Counted from the stretch's first letter, positions 7,597 through 17,177 are shown. The stretch is DNA of 64,000 nucleotides from Sphingopyxis sp. 113P3 (GCF_001278035.1 NZ_CP009452.1:963501-1027500), one strand, 5' to 3'. Made by a program: numbers and translations. Notes: a model not told the origin generated them from the letters alone.

Positions 7597-7781
7597 CCAA
7601 GCTTCTGTCCTCGCCGGAGATCAAGCGCGTCCTGAAAGCGGCCAAGGACGCAGGCGTCGAGATCGGCCCCATTGACATATACCCTGACCACGTGACCATT
7701 CACCCCCTCGGAGAATCTGGGGGCAAGGCCAATGCGTACGACGTCTGGAAGCAGAGTCATGACCGGGCTGCACGTCGTTAA
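7593..7781 (+). CDS. 62-residue hypothetical phage protein, possible excisionase position
   Basis: A short protein (LLSSPEIKRVLKAAKDAGVEIGPIDIYPDHVTIHPL) starting at GTG 7593 and overlapping the integrase ATG by 23 nt. Small proteins in this place often act as recombination directionality factors, but an EIKRVLKAAKDAGVEIGPIDI-type sequence is also common in other small phage proteins and shows no clear winged helix. The excisionase idea rests on position only. Confidence 0.5.
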   Translation: MTKLLSSPEIKRVLKAAKDAGVEIGPIDIYPDHVTIHPLGESGGKANAYDVWKQSHDRAARR

Positions 7782-8772
7782 GAAGAAGATCAAGGGCGGC
7801 CTCCGGTGGCACGTCTACGCCTATCGCGGCGGCCCGAACATCTTGACGGTGGATGGCACGCGTCCGACGATCACGCCTGCTCTTCTTGAAAAGGCGTTCG
7901 AGATGAAGCGCCAAGGCGCGCCCTTGGGCACTGTCTCTTGGCTTGCCGCCGAGTACCGCGCTGACGATGACTTTACAGGCCTGGCGCCCGAAACGCAGCG
8001 GGATTACCGGAAATCCCTTGATCGGATCGAGGATGAGTTTGGAGCCTTCCCGCTGGAGATATTCGAGGACCGCCGTATGCGCGGCGATATCATCAAGTGG
8101 CGGGACCGGTGGCGTTCACAGCCCCGCACGGCTGACAAGCTCACCGTCATGCTCGGCACGTTGCTGGCGTGGGGGCTTCTGCGCGGATATGTCGCGATCA
8201 ATGTTGCCGCGGGGATCCCCCAGATACACAGCGCCGATCGCTCGGATCTGATATGGGAGGATCGCCATTGGTCAGCGATGCGGGCGACCGACGAGGACGG
8301 GGAGCCCATTTGCCCGCCGCACCTGATGGACGCGCTTACCGTCGCCAGCCTGACCGGGCTCCGGCTCGGCGACCTTGTGTTGCTCGACTGGTCGCATGTC
8401 GGCGACAACGCAATCGTACTCGTCACCAAGAAGCGCAAGGGCAGGGCGGTGATCCCCATCCTTCCCGAGCTTCGGGCATGGCTCAATGCCAGGTCGAAGA
8501 AGGAAGGCCCGGTGCTGCTCAATAGCCGGGGCAAGGCGTGGACGACGAGCGGGCTGGGGAGTGTATTTCAGAAGTCCAAGCCGGAAGGGTTTGACCGAAC
8601 GATCCACGACCTTCGCGGGACGTTCGTCACCTTCCTGGCAGTCAAGGGACTGACCGACGAACAGATATCCCGCATAGTGGGCTGGACGGCAAAAAGGGTG
8701 GCGGAAGTCCGCGCGCGATATGTCGACGAGGCCCGCGTTGTGGTGGAGCTGGCCAAGCGATTATCGGCCTGA
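7759..8772 (+). CDS. tyrosine site-specific integrase
   Basis: A 337-residue phage integrase. The catalytic residues are visible: Arg202 in LTGLRLGDL, the HxxR box His283/Arg286 in HDLRGTF, Trp309 in the usual His/Trp position, and Tyr321 in RARYVDE. Residues 60-150 look like the SAM-like core-binding domain. Start at ATG 7759. It is the last gene of the early operon and lies 95 bp from a tRNA-Met 3' fragment, so it most likely integrates the element into tRNA-Met. Co-transcription with early genes would make integration depend on the repressible promoter. Confidence 0.92.
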   Translation: MTGLHVVKKKIKGGLRWHVYAYRGGPNILTVDGTRPTITPALLEKAFEMKRQGAPLGTVSWLAAEYRADDDFTGLAPETQRDYRKSLDRIEDEFGAFPLEIFEDRRMRGDIIKWRDRWRSQPRTADKLTVMLGTLLAWGLLRGYVAINVAAGIPQIHSADRSDLIWEDRHWSAMRATDEDGEPICPPHLMDALTVASLTGLRLGDLVLLDWSHVGDNAIVLVTKKRKGRAVIPILPELRAWLNARSKKEGPVLLNSRGKAWTTSGLGSVFQKSKPEGFDRTIHDLRGTFVTFLAVKGLTDEQISRIVGWTAKRVAEVRARYVDEARVVVELAKRLSA

Positions 8773-8867
8773 TTTGGTTTACAGTAGGGTAGCTAAGTTT
8801 TTGTAATGAAAGGATCGGATTTTGACGCGGTTTACAGCAAAACCCGCGCAAATGCTTGAAAAAGACA

Positions 8868-8915
8868 GGAATCATAATCCGCGTGTCGGGGGTTCGAGTC
8901 CCTCCTCCGCTACCA
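8868..8915 (+). repeat. attachment site: 3' part of a tRNA-Met(CAU) gene
   Basis: The bases GGA-ATCATAA-TCC form the inner anticodon stem and a 7-nt loop carrying CAT. They are followed by a variable loop, a T arm around TTCGAGT, and the acceptor 3' strand CTCCGCT with encoded ACCA at 8912-8915. The outer 5' half of the anticodon stem does not pair, and no D arm precedes it, so this is only the 3' part of the tRNA, as expected at one end of an element integrated into a tRNA gene. A T-run follows. The intact tRNA should lie at the other end, left of the window. Confidence 0.75.
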
Positions 8916-9321
8916 ACCTTTTTTAGCCATTGAAATTAAACGATTTTTTTAGGTACGCATTGGCTACCACGTCCCGCCTGCTTTAATTTAAGAGGTTGAA
9001 ATATCACTATTTCTTATTCGCGCATGAGCGCGAATTTTAAATGAAGCTACAGGTTGGGGGTATCGATCAGGTCGTCTGAGGACTGATCATCCGCTTTACG
9101 CTTCATTTCGGTCGTGCACTATAGCTTTGAATGCGGCCCAAAAGTGATCGTGGTACCGACCGGCCCACCCTTGAAAACCGCCATGTAATTGTGATGTCGA
9201 AGAACGGCAGTTTTTGCCCGAATCCGTGAAATCCTCTCCGTGCTCGTTCTTTAGCGGCCACGCCAAAACGTAGCGGTTGGGGATTGCGGGGCAGCCTCCA
9301 ACTCAAGAGGTAAAATGTGCG
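8916..9321. other. intergenic region beyond the attachment site
   Basis: About 400 bp, AT-richer than its surroundings, with no convincing gene. The first bases carry a T-run that could end transcription of the tRNA. A 67-codon open frame on the minus strand at 9103-9306 has no recognisable family or ribosome binding site and I do not call it. Confidence 0.5.
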
Positions 9322-11022
9322 CTAGCAATAACGCACATGCACCACGGTGACGCACGTGCGTCCCGTGGTGGCCCGCTCGAGCTCCTTAGCCTTGCCCCGA
9401 CTTTCGATATCCCGGTTCCAGTCCGCGACCTTTTCAGCAAAGGTCTTTTCCGGCAGCTTGCTCGCAGTGCCGCCCGACCGAATTAGCCCGGCACGTTCCA
9501 TGCTGGCATAGATCGACTCTGGAACAAGGCGGCACGCTTCGGTTGGGTTGGCATCATAGGCACGCATAAACAGACCGGGTTCGTGGCCGACTTGGGTCTT
9601 CGCATGCGCATAATAGGGGTAACACGACCCCGGAGCCGAAACGAATGTTTGCGGCAGAGCGCGCAAATCGGACAGGATCTTGCCGCGTTGATCGGTTTGC
9701 GCCTTGTAGGCGGCGAGCGCCGCGTCGCGGCGGCGTGCATCGGCGCCGAGTTGAAGGTGCGTTGCGAGCACTGGGTCGCTTACGCTAAGCGTGCTTGTCT
9801 GCGCTTCTCTCAGACGTGTCATGAGCGGCACCGTTGGGTCGAGCCGTTCGGCAGAAACCCACTGCGCGGCGTTACCCGTTCCTCCTCTCCGGACGGCGAG
9901 CCGATAAAATCGATCCGGAATATCGCCCCTTGCGTCAATCCCGCCGCCCTCGATCCAGACATCGGTGAAGGGTCCGACCAGTGCATGACTCACTTTAGCG
10001 AGCATTTCCGGCGTATAAATGACCTCGCTGCCGCGCTGGATGCGATCGCCAATCCAGTATCGCTCTTCGCCATCGACCAGACGAATGACAACATAGCCTT
10101 CCCACGCTTCGACATGTTTGCTGCCCGTTCGTATCGGATCGAAAGGGAACATGCCGACGAAATCGCCCGGCATTGCTGCGGGACTAGCGCTATCGTCCAT
10201 CGGCCAATACAATTTGGTCAGGACAGTGCCGAAGCGCCGGGGCGGTAGTGGCAATTCGAACAGGAGCGAATTGAACCGGATACTGTTGGTGTCCCGATCA
10301 TAGCGTTGCACGACGGTCACCGGTGGCAGCGCGGAAGCAACCACCGTCTGATCCCAACGATAGCTCGCAGACCAGGTGCGATCACCCTCGCGATGCCGCA
10401 CGACGAAATTGTCTGCAAAGCCATGAATGCTGCTTTCGAGCCGGTTGCTGGTCGCGCTTCCATCAACTTTGGTGATTTTGGCATCGCAATTGCGCGTCGC
10501 GCCGACAACGCAGTACGAATATGTCCCATCCGACTGGCGCGTGCCGAGTACGAGCCGCATGGGAGCTTTGGACCCGAAAGGAAAGGTCTTGAAACTGGCG
10601 GCTGGCGGCAGCGCTCGGAACTCGCGCGTCTTGAGATCGACGAAGCCATATATTTCGTCCATGCGGCGGACGAGCGCGGTGCGCGAGGATATGGGCACTG
10701 CCATCCGATAGGCGCGGGGCAGCAGCTCTTTGCCTTTGACGTCGGTGATACCACGCAGATAGACGGCATCGCCCTTCAGCGCCTGATGATGTCGGGTCCC
10801 CGGCACTTTCTGCTCTTTGGCGATCGGAACGCCGGACTTGACGACCGCGGCGCGAACGCTCTTTTCCTTGTGCCAGTCTCCCACGCTCTTCAGCAAGATC
10901 GGGGCGCCACCCGTCGCATCCGGCACGAGATAGGTATCGACGCGCTCCTTGCCGTTGGCTGGGGCGGCCAGTCCGAGCGAAACCACAAAGGCCGCGGGAA
11001 TTGTTTTTAATGCCGATGTCAC
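9322..11022 (-). CDS. large secreted protein of unknown function
   Basis: A 566-residue protein with a Sec signal peptide (TIPAAFVVSLGLAAPANG, cleavage near residue 23). The mature part alternates short strands with Trp, Tyr and Gly, has Cys residues at CVVGATRNC and SCYPYYAH, and ends in TCVTVVHVRYC, so disulfide-stabilised periplasmic folding is plausible. I recognise no family. It is the last gene of a leftward run of secreted proteins (9322-15808), separated by 127 bp from the Sel1 gene upstream. Confidence 0.6.
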   Translation of the reverse strand: MTSALKTIPAAFVVSLGLAAPANGKERVDTYLVPDATGGAPILLKSVGDWHKEKSVRAAVVKSGVPIAKEQKVPGTRHHQALKGDAVYLRGITDVKGKELLPRAYRMAVPISSRTALVRRMDEIYGFVDLKTREFRALPPAASFKTFPFGSKAPMRLVLGTRQSDGTYSYCVVGATRNCDAKITKVDGSATSNRLESSIHGFADNFVVRHREGDRTWSASYRWDQTVVASALPPVTVVQRYDRDTNSIRFNSLLFELPLPPRRFGTVLTKLYWPMDDSASPAAMPGDFVGMFPFDPIRTGSKHVEAWEGYVVIRLVDGEERYWIGDRIQRGSEVIYTPEMLAKVSHALVGPFTDVWIEGGGIDARGDIPDRFYRLAVRRGGTGNAAQWVSAERLDPTVPLMTRLREAQTSTLSVSDPVLATHLQLGADARRRDAALAAYKAQTDQRGKILSDLRALPQTFVSAPGSCYPYYAHAKTQVGHEPGLFMRAYDANPTEACRLVPESIYASMERAGLIRSGGTASKLPEKTFAEKVADWNRDIESRGKAKELERATTGRTCVTVVHVRYC

Positions 11023-11149
11023 GGAAGGCTCTACTCAAATTGAACGCCTCGCGGTCAGGCCAAGCCGCGCCAAATTAGTGCCGTCGTCTTCCGGCCTTCA
11101 TCCGTGCTCCCGACGGTCGGCGAACCTTGTACCCGCGGGCTTGATCGGA

Positions 11150-12535
11150 TCAGTCGAACTTGTCCTGATGACCGCGACGAACCACGTCCGCCATCGCGGG
11201 GGTCAGCTTTCGCATCGCCTCGGCTTTCTTTTCATAGGCATAGGCGTTCGGGACTTCGGCCCGGCCGCTTGTCGTACCGCGCCCAGCCCGATACATCGCG
11301 GCCGCTTGCACCGCCCCGTCTAGCTCGCCGTGGTCGGCGGCGCGCTTGAACATCTCGAGCGCTTGCGCCTCATTCTTGGTCACGCCGCGCCCGTCGCGCA
11401 GTGCATAGCCGGCGGATAGTTCGGCGGGACCATATCCCTTGAGCGCGGCCTTCGCGATATATTCGAAACCGCGCGCGTGATCAGCCGGGAGCTTGCGGCC
11501 TGATAGCAGCTCAAATCCGAGGTCGTTTGCTGCGAGCACGCTGCCGTTGGTCACCGCCCGGTCCATATAGAAGATATATTTGTCATAGTCGCGCAGCACC
11601 GCGCCGCCGCCGTCATTCCTGCCCGTAAAGTAAAGCGACGCCAGCTTACGGCTAGCAAGATTGTCGCCGCGCCCGGATAATTCGGTCAGTATCTCGATCG
11701 CCTTCGCGGTGTTTCGAGGCAGCAGATAGTCGCCCTCCAGCAGCTGCCAGCGGGGTTTTTGCGCGTCGGTAATGCCGATCCCGGACCTCCAGTGATACTG
11801 AACACCGGTCAGATATTGCGCGGCGAGCAGGTGCGCTGCCGCGTCGCCCGCACGCAGCCGGACGGGGGTGGCATAGCGGATGGCCTTTGCCAGGGCTTCT
11901 GTCTTTTCCGTTCGGTAGGCGATGGAGAGTTCGCCCGACTCCTTGTCAAGAAGACCGGCAGCCTCGCGTTTCGTCCGGTCAAATTTCAGTTCGCCCTGAT
12001 CCTCACAGAAACTGCAATAGTTGGGATCGAGCGCAATTCTGAGGAAGCCTGCCGCCGCCTCGCGATTGCCGAGCACGGCGCCTTTTTCATAATAGGATAT
12101 CGCTTCGCCGCGATCGCGCGAGCGCCGTTTCATTTTCCAGCTGTAGTCGGGCGATTCCGCAATTTCGCCGACCCGCGCGAACGCCAGCCCGTTGTTCTGC
12201 GCCATCGCGAGCGCATAATATTTCAGCATTTGTTGCTGGGTCTTTTCGCGTGCCCAGGGTTCGCCGAGCAGATCGTCGCGAATCCTATCAGCGAAAGCGA
12301 CCTGCGCGGACGCATTGCCCGCATCGGCGCGTGCCTTGAGCGCCTGAATATCGGCATCAGCGAACCATTTTTTCACCCGCGCCTCGGATGCTTCCAGCGC
12401 TTCCTTGGATTCGGCAGCTAGGCCATCCACCAGATCGTCGAGACCGCCGCTTTGGGCAAGGGCTGGCGCGGAGAGCGCCGCCACTGCGAGGATCAGGGTC
12501 AGGGGCCGTGCGGGTGAAAGGCAAAACATCATCAT
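11150..12535 (-). CDS. secreted Sel1-like repeat protein
   Basis: A 461-residue protein with a signal peptide (LTLILAVAALSAPALAQ) followed by several Sel1-like repeats, for example AAGFLRIALDPN, LASRKLASLYFTGRNDGGG, LAANDLGFELLSGRKL, AELSAGYALRDGRGVTKNEAQALEMFKRAADHG. These are paired helices that form protein-binding solenoids, usually periplasmic. Start chosen at the first of three consecutive ATGs (12535), which overlaps the stop of the upstream Sel1 gene. A CSFCEDQG pair may form a disulfide. The partner protein is unknown. Confidence 0.78.
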   Translation of the reverse strand: MMMFCLSPARPLTLILAVAALSAPALAQSGGLDDLVDGLAAESKEALEASEARVKKWFADADIQALKARADAGNASAQVAFADRIRDDLLGEPWAREKTQQQMLKYYALAMAQNNGLAFARVGEIAESPDYSWKMKRRSRDRGEAISYYEKGAVLGNREAAAGFLRIALDPNYCSFCEDQGELKFDRTKREAAGLLDKESGELSIAYRTEKTEALAKAIRYATPVRLRAGDAAAHLLAAQYLTGVQYHWRSGIGITDAQKPRWQLLEGDYLLPRNTAKAIEILTELSGRGDNLASRKLASLYFTGRNDGGGAVLRDYDKYIFYMDRAVTNGSVLAANDLGFELLSGRKLPADHARGFEYIAKAALKGYGPAELSAGYALRDGRGVTKNEAQALEMFKRAADHGELDGAVQAAAMYRAGRGTTSGRAEVPNAYAYEKKAEAMRKLTPAMADVVRRGHQDKFD

Positions 12536-13470
12536 GCTCCCGGTTGCAAAGGGGTGGTTGTGAGGGTGCAGGCTTGCTTGTGCCCAAGCCGGCAGGCTTC
12601 CTTGTGCGCGGCGTCGGCCGCTCCGGCATCGCGGATTCGTTCCGGTCCCTTCGTCAGCATCTGGCCGAGGTTGAAACAACCGCCATGGCTACCCAGCGCG
12701 CAGGCCTTGCGCAGCAGCGTGCCCGCCTTGCCGAAGTCGGCCGGGCCGTGCATGCCGTTCATCAGCATGACCCCCATATTGTCGCAGGCATTTGCAGCGT
12801 TGGCGGTGCAGGCCGCGTCGAGCAAGGTCGCGGCGCGCGCGACGTCCCGCGGTCCCGCTTCGCCCATCATCAGCATATAGCCATAGTTGGTGCAGCCATC
12901 GATGCTGCCCGCCGCGCAGGCAGCATCGAAGAGAGCGCGGGCGGCGGGCAGATCGCGCGGCCCGCCTTCACCGAACTTCAGCATCACGGCGTGATTGTTG
13001 CAGGAATCGGCTATCTTTGCGTCGCACGCTTCAGCGAATAGCGCGCGCGCCTGGACGACCTCGCTCTCATTCGCTGCCGCGTAGTAAAAGAGCTGGCCGA
13101 GGTTGTAACAGGCGTTGGCATAGCCCGCACTGCACGCCCGGCGATAGTTGCGCACCGCCGCCTGGCGATCGGCCGGGCCCCCGATCCCTTTTTCGAGCAT
13201 TGCGGCAAGAAAATTGCAGCCTTCGGCCGCCCCCTCCGCGCACGCTTTCGCTGCGAAGCGACGTGCGGTCAGGTCGTCCTTGGAAAGCTTCTTGCCTTCG
13301 TAAAGGCGGATTGCCTGTTTGAGGCACGATTGCGCGTCGCGGTCGATGTCGCACGCCCGGGGCAGATCGGCCGCGTCGCTGCCCGGCGACTGTGCCGACG
13401 ACGCCGGGGCCAGCGTGAATAGGCCCGTAAGCGTTAGGGCGAGGAAAAGGCGGAGCAAGGTGGTCATCAT
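12532..13470 (-). CDS. secreted cysteine-rich Sel1 repeat protein (Hcp-like)
   Basis: A 312-residue protein with signal peptide (LLRLFLALTLTGLFTLAPASSAQ) and about seven repeats of the type AACAAGSIDGCTNYGYMLMMGEAGPRD. Two cysteines sit at fixed spacing in each repeat, the arrangement of Helicobacter cysteine-rich proteins, where each repeat is closed by a disulfide. A periplasmic or exported location follows. The ATG at 13470 overlaps the stop of the upstream gene, and its own stop overlaps the next Sel1 start, so the three genes are translationally coupled. Confidence 0.8.
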   Translation of the reverse strand: MMTTLLRLFLALTLTGLFTLAPASSAQSPGSDAADLPRACDIDRDAQSCLKQAIRLYEGKKLSKDDLTARRFAAKACAEGAAEGCNFLAAMLEKGIGGPADRQAAVRNYRRACSAGYANACYNLGQLFYYAAANESEVVQARALFAEACDAKIADSCNNHAVMLKFGEGGPRDLPAARALFDAACAAGSIDGCTNYGYMLMMGEAGPRDVARAATLLDAACTANAANACDNMGVMLMNGMHGPADFGKAGTLLRKACALGSHGGCFNLGQMLTKGPERIRDAGAADAAHKEACRLGHKQACTLTTTPLQPGA

Positions 13471-14660
13471 TCGGGGCGCGGCACGGTCGCCCATGCGATG
13501 GCTTCGCGGAGCTCGCCGAGCGTGAATTTCTGGGGATCGGGTTTCCGGCCTAGGCCAAAGAAGGGCGTCCATTTGCCGTCGCCGTCCTGCCACTTGATAT
13601 GGACGATAGTCGCGTCGGCCTTGCCCACGAGCGCGGCGATTAATGCCTTTGGCAGCTCGAAGCGCGCAGAACCCAGACCCTCCGTCCCGCTTCCCGAAAA
13701 TTTGATGAGGGGGATGCTCGTGCCGTCGCTGATGCTCAACGCGACGGCGGGAGCATTGCCGCCGAGCCGGACCGTCCAGCCACCGTTAGGACGGAACAGC
13801 AGTTCACCGCGAGGACCGCTGAACGCGCCAATGCTTGCCAGATGGAGGAAGGCGGTGGTGGTGTCGCCGCGCCCGACGAGGCGAAAAGCGTTGATCCCGT
13901 CGCGCGGAAATGACCCGTTAAAACCGCCGCGCCGTAGCCGCCACGGCCCCATTGCCTTTGCCGCCACGACAGACTGATATCTGCCCGCCAGCGATGAACC
14001 CGGGCCTTTGTCGCCGCCGTTGGCGAGGGCATTGTCCTCGGCGAGCCAAAGGGCGTCAAACCCCGCCTGCAGCAATGACGAACTCTGCGCGCGCGCGCAG
14101 TCTGCGTCGATCAGTCCGGCGAACATTTTTTTCAGTCCGTCGAACGCCGCGCGTTCGCTATTGGCGTGGTGCCGGGCGGCCATGGCTGCGACAATTGTCC
14201 AGTCGGATCGCGGCAGCTTCTCGCCCATATTACCCGTCGAGCATTTGCCGGGATCGCTGGTCATCACCGTGGGCGCCGCCTGCAGCGCGTGCGCAATCAG
14301 CTGCGCGCTATCGATGCGGCGCCATTCGGTTTCGTGCGCGCGGCGCGCGAGGCATCCCTTTGCCCAGTCCTTCGTCCCGGTCGGTGCGTGGTTCAACGAC
14401 GTAAACACTTCGCTCGTCGTGGCACGCGAGAGGTCGGGGGTGAGCGCGTCGCGCAGCACGACCAGCCCCCGATACTCGCCCTGATCGAGCAGGTCGCACT
14501 GCTCATTGGCGCCCAAGGCATAGGTCGCGACGCCGTAAAGTTGCGCCATCGAACGCAGCTTTTCGTTGTCGGATTGCGCCTGCGCGGCGGTGACCGATGC
14601 GAGGATTGCAGATACGGAGAGCGTGATGGACATGCGCGAGAGGATCCTGCGAATTGGCAT
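13467..14660 (-). CDS. secreted protein of unknown function in the Sel1 operon
   Basis: A 397-residue protein with signal peptide (ILSRMSITLSVSAILASVTAAQAQ). The first ~200 mature residues are helical with scattered Cys; the C-terminal ~150 residues look like a beta-rich domain (RGELLFRPNGGWTVRLGG, ADATIVHIKWQDGDGKW). ATG 14660 is chosen because it directly precedes the signal peptide, 20 nt after the upstream gene. It is flanked by Sel1 genes, with a 4-nt overlap on the downstream side. No family recognised. Confidence 0.6.
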   Translation of the reverse strand: MPIRRILSRMSITLSVSAILASVTAAQAQSDNEKLRSMAQLYGVATYALGANEQCDLLDQGEYRGLVVLRDALTPDLSRATTSEVFTSLNHAPTGTKDWAKGCLARRAHETEWRRIDSAQLIAHALQAAPTVMTSDPGKCSTGNMGEKLPRSDWTIVAAMAARHHANSERAAFDGLKKMFAGLIDADCARAQSSSLLQAGFDALWLAEDNALANGGDKGPGSSLAGRYQSVVAAKAMGPWRLRRGGFNGSFPRDGINAFRLVGRGDTTTAFLHLASIGAFSGPRGELLFRPNGGWTVRLGGNAPAVALSISDGTSIPLIKFSGSGTEGLGSARFELPKALIAALVGKADATIVHIKWQDGDGKWTPFFGLGRKPDPQKFTLGELREAIAWATVPRPE

Positions 14661-14680
14661 GGAACGAGCTGGCCCGCCTT

Positions 14681-15808
14681 TCAAACCGGTGAAGTCGAGG
14701 CTGACGTGCCCGCGCCGCAGGCGTTGTCGCTGCCAAGCCGGCAGGCTCTTTGGCGCAGCGTGTGGGCGTCTTGGTCGGGCTGCGCCGACGCGTCGCCATC
14801 TCCGATGATCGTCGCCAGCGTTTCGCACGCCTCTGCCCAACCAAGGTCACAGGCGTGGGCGAACAGTTCCACCGACCGGTTCCGGTTAACGGGGCCGCCG
14901 ATGCCCTTTTTGTGCATCACGGCGAAGGCGAAACAGGCCTCCGCGACCGCACCATCGCAGCCTGCGCGCATGAAACGGCGCGCGGCGCTATCGTCACGCG
15001 CACCAATCGGGCCGTTTGCGTAAAACAGCCCCAAGTTGGCGCAGGCGATGCCGATTTGCGCAGCACATGCTTGTTGAAGGATTGTCGGCGCGTCGGGCGC
15101 CTTCAGGCGCTCCTCGTCCTTCAGAAGAAACGCCAGCAAGGTCATGCAACCATCCGCGCGAGCGGCACGGCAATGCGCCGACGCGCGTTCTACTAAATCG
15201 CTTTCGTCCGCGGGCAAAGCCGCCAAGGGCAGGCATCCTGGATAGGCCTTATGGTTACAGGCTGTGGCAGCGTAACGCTGTATCGCGCCCATATCCGCGC
15301 CGCCCCGTTCCTCGGCGTGCAACAGGGCGGCGGCGTCGTAGCAGGCGGTGTCGTGCGGGGTGGCGCGGCAATCTTCGCCCATCTGCAACAGTGCGATCGC
15401 GGCAATACCCTCTGCGCTCGCCGCGCCGGGGAAGGCTTGTCCAAGCGCCACGCCCATTTTTGCGCACGCGAAATCGCTCCCCGCGAGGCACCCGGTTGCA
15501 AGATCGCGTGCGGCGGCCATCAGGTCTTCGCTGCCGTTCGCGTCGTCCAGCTTGGCAAGCCCTGCCATCGTGCAAGAAGGTGCCAGTTTCATGGCGCAGG
15601 CGCGGTCGAAACTCTCGATAGCCAGCATCATCTCGCCCTGCCGTTCCGCGGTAAGGGCGGCCTGGTGCAGCGCGAACGCGTCGGCGGGCTCTTTGGCCGC
15701 CGCGGATGCCACCACGGTTGCCGGCGTAAACAGCGCCGCCGCCGCGACCAGCGCGGCTGCGAATGTTCTGGCCAAACGATGGCGCGCTGAGCTCGCTGTG
15801 GCTGTCAT
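14681..15808 (-). CDS. secreted cysteine-rich Sel1 repeat protein
   Basis: A 375-residue protein with a signal peptide (TFAAALVAAAALFTPATVVASA). Sel1-like repeats each carry paired cysteines, for example SFDRACAMKLAPSCTMAGLAKL, CAAQIGIACANLGLFYANGPIG, GCDGAVAEACFAFAVMHKKGIGG, CDLGWAEACETLATIIG. The arrangement matches the Hcp-like cysteine-rich subclass seen in the gene at 12532-13470. It is the first structural gene of the leftward block, 286 bp downstream of the LuxR-type regulator. Confidence 0.8.
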   Translation of the reverse strand: MTATASSARHRLARTFAAALVAAAALFTPATVVASAAAKEPADAFALHQAALTAERQGEMMLAIESFDRACAMKLAPSCTMAGLAKLDDANGSEDLMAAARDLATGCLAGSDFACAKMGVALGQAFPGAASAEGIAAIALLQMGEDCRATPHDTACYDAAALLHAEERGGADMGAIQRYAATACNHKAYPGCLPLAALPADESDLVERASAHCRAARADGCMTLLAFLLKDEERLKAPDAPTILQQACAAQIGIACANLGLFYANGPIGARDDSAARRFMRAGCDGAVAEACFAFAVMHKKGIGGPVNRNRSVELFAHACDLGWAEACETLATIIGDGDASAQPDQDAHTLRQRACRLGSDNACGAGTSASTSPV

Positions 15809-16094
15809 TTGCCGATCGCAAGAAATTGAACCTGCCCCTCGAATTCGCTCATCGTTTCGATGCGACCGACGGTCCTCCTAGCCCCCTCCGAGTCTTGGCC
15901 AAACCGGCTGACCGCTGAGCGGCGACGCTGCTTGGTGATCGGGTCGGATCTGGCGGCGGTGCGCTTGGCCCGATGGGTCAGGCGCACCGCCCGCTGACGA
16001 CTGTGGGTCGCAGATCGCCGTCAGCGATTGCGAATAGAGCCCAACCCTGCGCGCTGTTCATCCTTCAGATGGAGGATGGAACGAAGTTTTTCGA

Positions 16095-17177
16095 TTAATT
16101 CGGGGCAGTTGCACCGATCCGGGCCAGCAGCCCGGCAAGGTCCGACTGCCGTGACGTGCCCGTTTTTTCGAGCACGCTGCGGATTTGGCTGCGAACGGTG
16201 CTGATGGCGACCTGGCCTGATGCCGCGATTGTATCGGGCGTCTCGCCGCGGGCGATACCGCTGGCAACCCTCGCTTCCGACGGCGTCAGGTCAAATAGCG
16301 ATTTCAGCAGGGTGGCTGAGGGCACGCGATCCGACGTGACCGGTACCATCATCAGCAAAGCGTACGAATCCCCAAAGACATCGTGTGCGCCGCGCGGGAC
16401 AGGGATCAGATGCGCAACCTGCCGGGGCATTCCAGCCGCGTCGCGCACCGGAAACGATCGCGCGCTGATTTCGGGCGCCGAGGTCAGCGATACGAGGGCA
16501 TCGTCGAGGAGCGCATCGGCCTGCCTGTCGGCCAGGTGCAGGCGGCCGTGTGCGCCCAATATCACGAGCGAAGACACATCGGCGCCAAGCTGGCTCATCT
16601 CGACAACTTCACCGCCGGCGCGCAGCAGAAAGGCCGGCAGCTGAATCGCCGTCAGCGCCTCGGCGGCGCCCTGCGCGCGCTTGTGCTGCATGCGCGCGCT
16701 CACAAGCGCGCTGCGCGCCAGATGCGGGCGCAGAAGGTTGAGCCGTGACACGCTTTCGGCCGCCACGGGGCCGTCAGTAAAGGCCCGCTCGACGCTGAAC
16801 ACGATATTGTCACCGGTCGGCACCTGGACCCCGGTTCCCGCCGACCATCCCAGCCCGCGCGGACGGAAAAAGTCGCGATACACCGGGTCGGCATCAATTT
16901 CCTCGTCACTCCAGAAATCATGCTCCACGAAAAAGGAGGGTTCTTCGCGGCCCATCAGGCAAACGCGCCGACTGCATTTCCCGAACCATCCTTCCTCCAC
17001 ATAGGCCGCAAAGACGTCGGCTACTCGCTCGGAAGCGGTCCAGTTCAGTGCCTTGCGCGCCGAGAAGAGCAGCCCCCCTGCCGATCCCGCGAGGGCCGCC
17101 ACCTCGTCGAGAACCGCTGGCCACGCCTCCGGCACCACCGAGCATTCATAAATCCGATCGACTAGTCCGTCTTGCAT
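16095..17177 (-). CDS. LuxR-type transcriptional regulator without autoinducer domain
   Basis: A 360-residue protein. The C terminus is a LuxR helix-turn-helix (LFDLTPSEARVASGIARGETPDTIAASGQVAISTVRSQIRSVLEKTGTSRQSDLAGLLARI). The N-terminal ~290 residues are a sensor-like region unrelated to AHL-binding domains and found in many sphingomonad regulators of unknown signal. Start at Met 17177 (MQDGLVDRIYECSVVPEAW, the usual family N terminus) rather than a more distal in-frame ATG. It precedes the secreted Sel1 block on the same strand and is its likeliest local regulator. Confidence 0.78.
   Translation of the reverse strand: MQDGLVDRIYECSVVPEAWPAVLDEVAALAGSAGGLLFSARKALNWTASERVADVFAAYVEEGWFGKCSRRVCLMGREEPSFFVEHDFWSDEEIDADPVYRDFFRPRGLGWSAGTGVQVPTGDNIVFSVERAFTDGPVAAESVSRLNLLRPHLARSALVSARMQHKRAQGAAEALTAIQLPAFLLRAGGEVVEMSQLGADVSSLVILGAHGRLHLADRQADALLDDALVSLTSAPEISARSFPVRDAAGMPRQVAHLIPVPRGAHDVFGDSYALLMMVPVTSDRVPSATLLKSLFDLTPSEARVASGIARGETPDTIAASGQVAISTVRSQIRSVLEKTGTSRQSDLAGLLARIGATAPN

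Noticed and set aside
9103..9306. 67-codon minus-strand frame in the gap after the attachment site
   Set aside because: No family similarity, no ribosome binding site, and composition like non-coding DNA.
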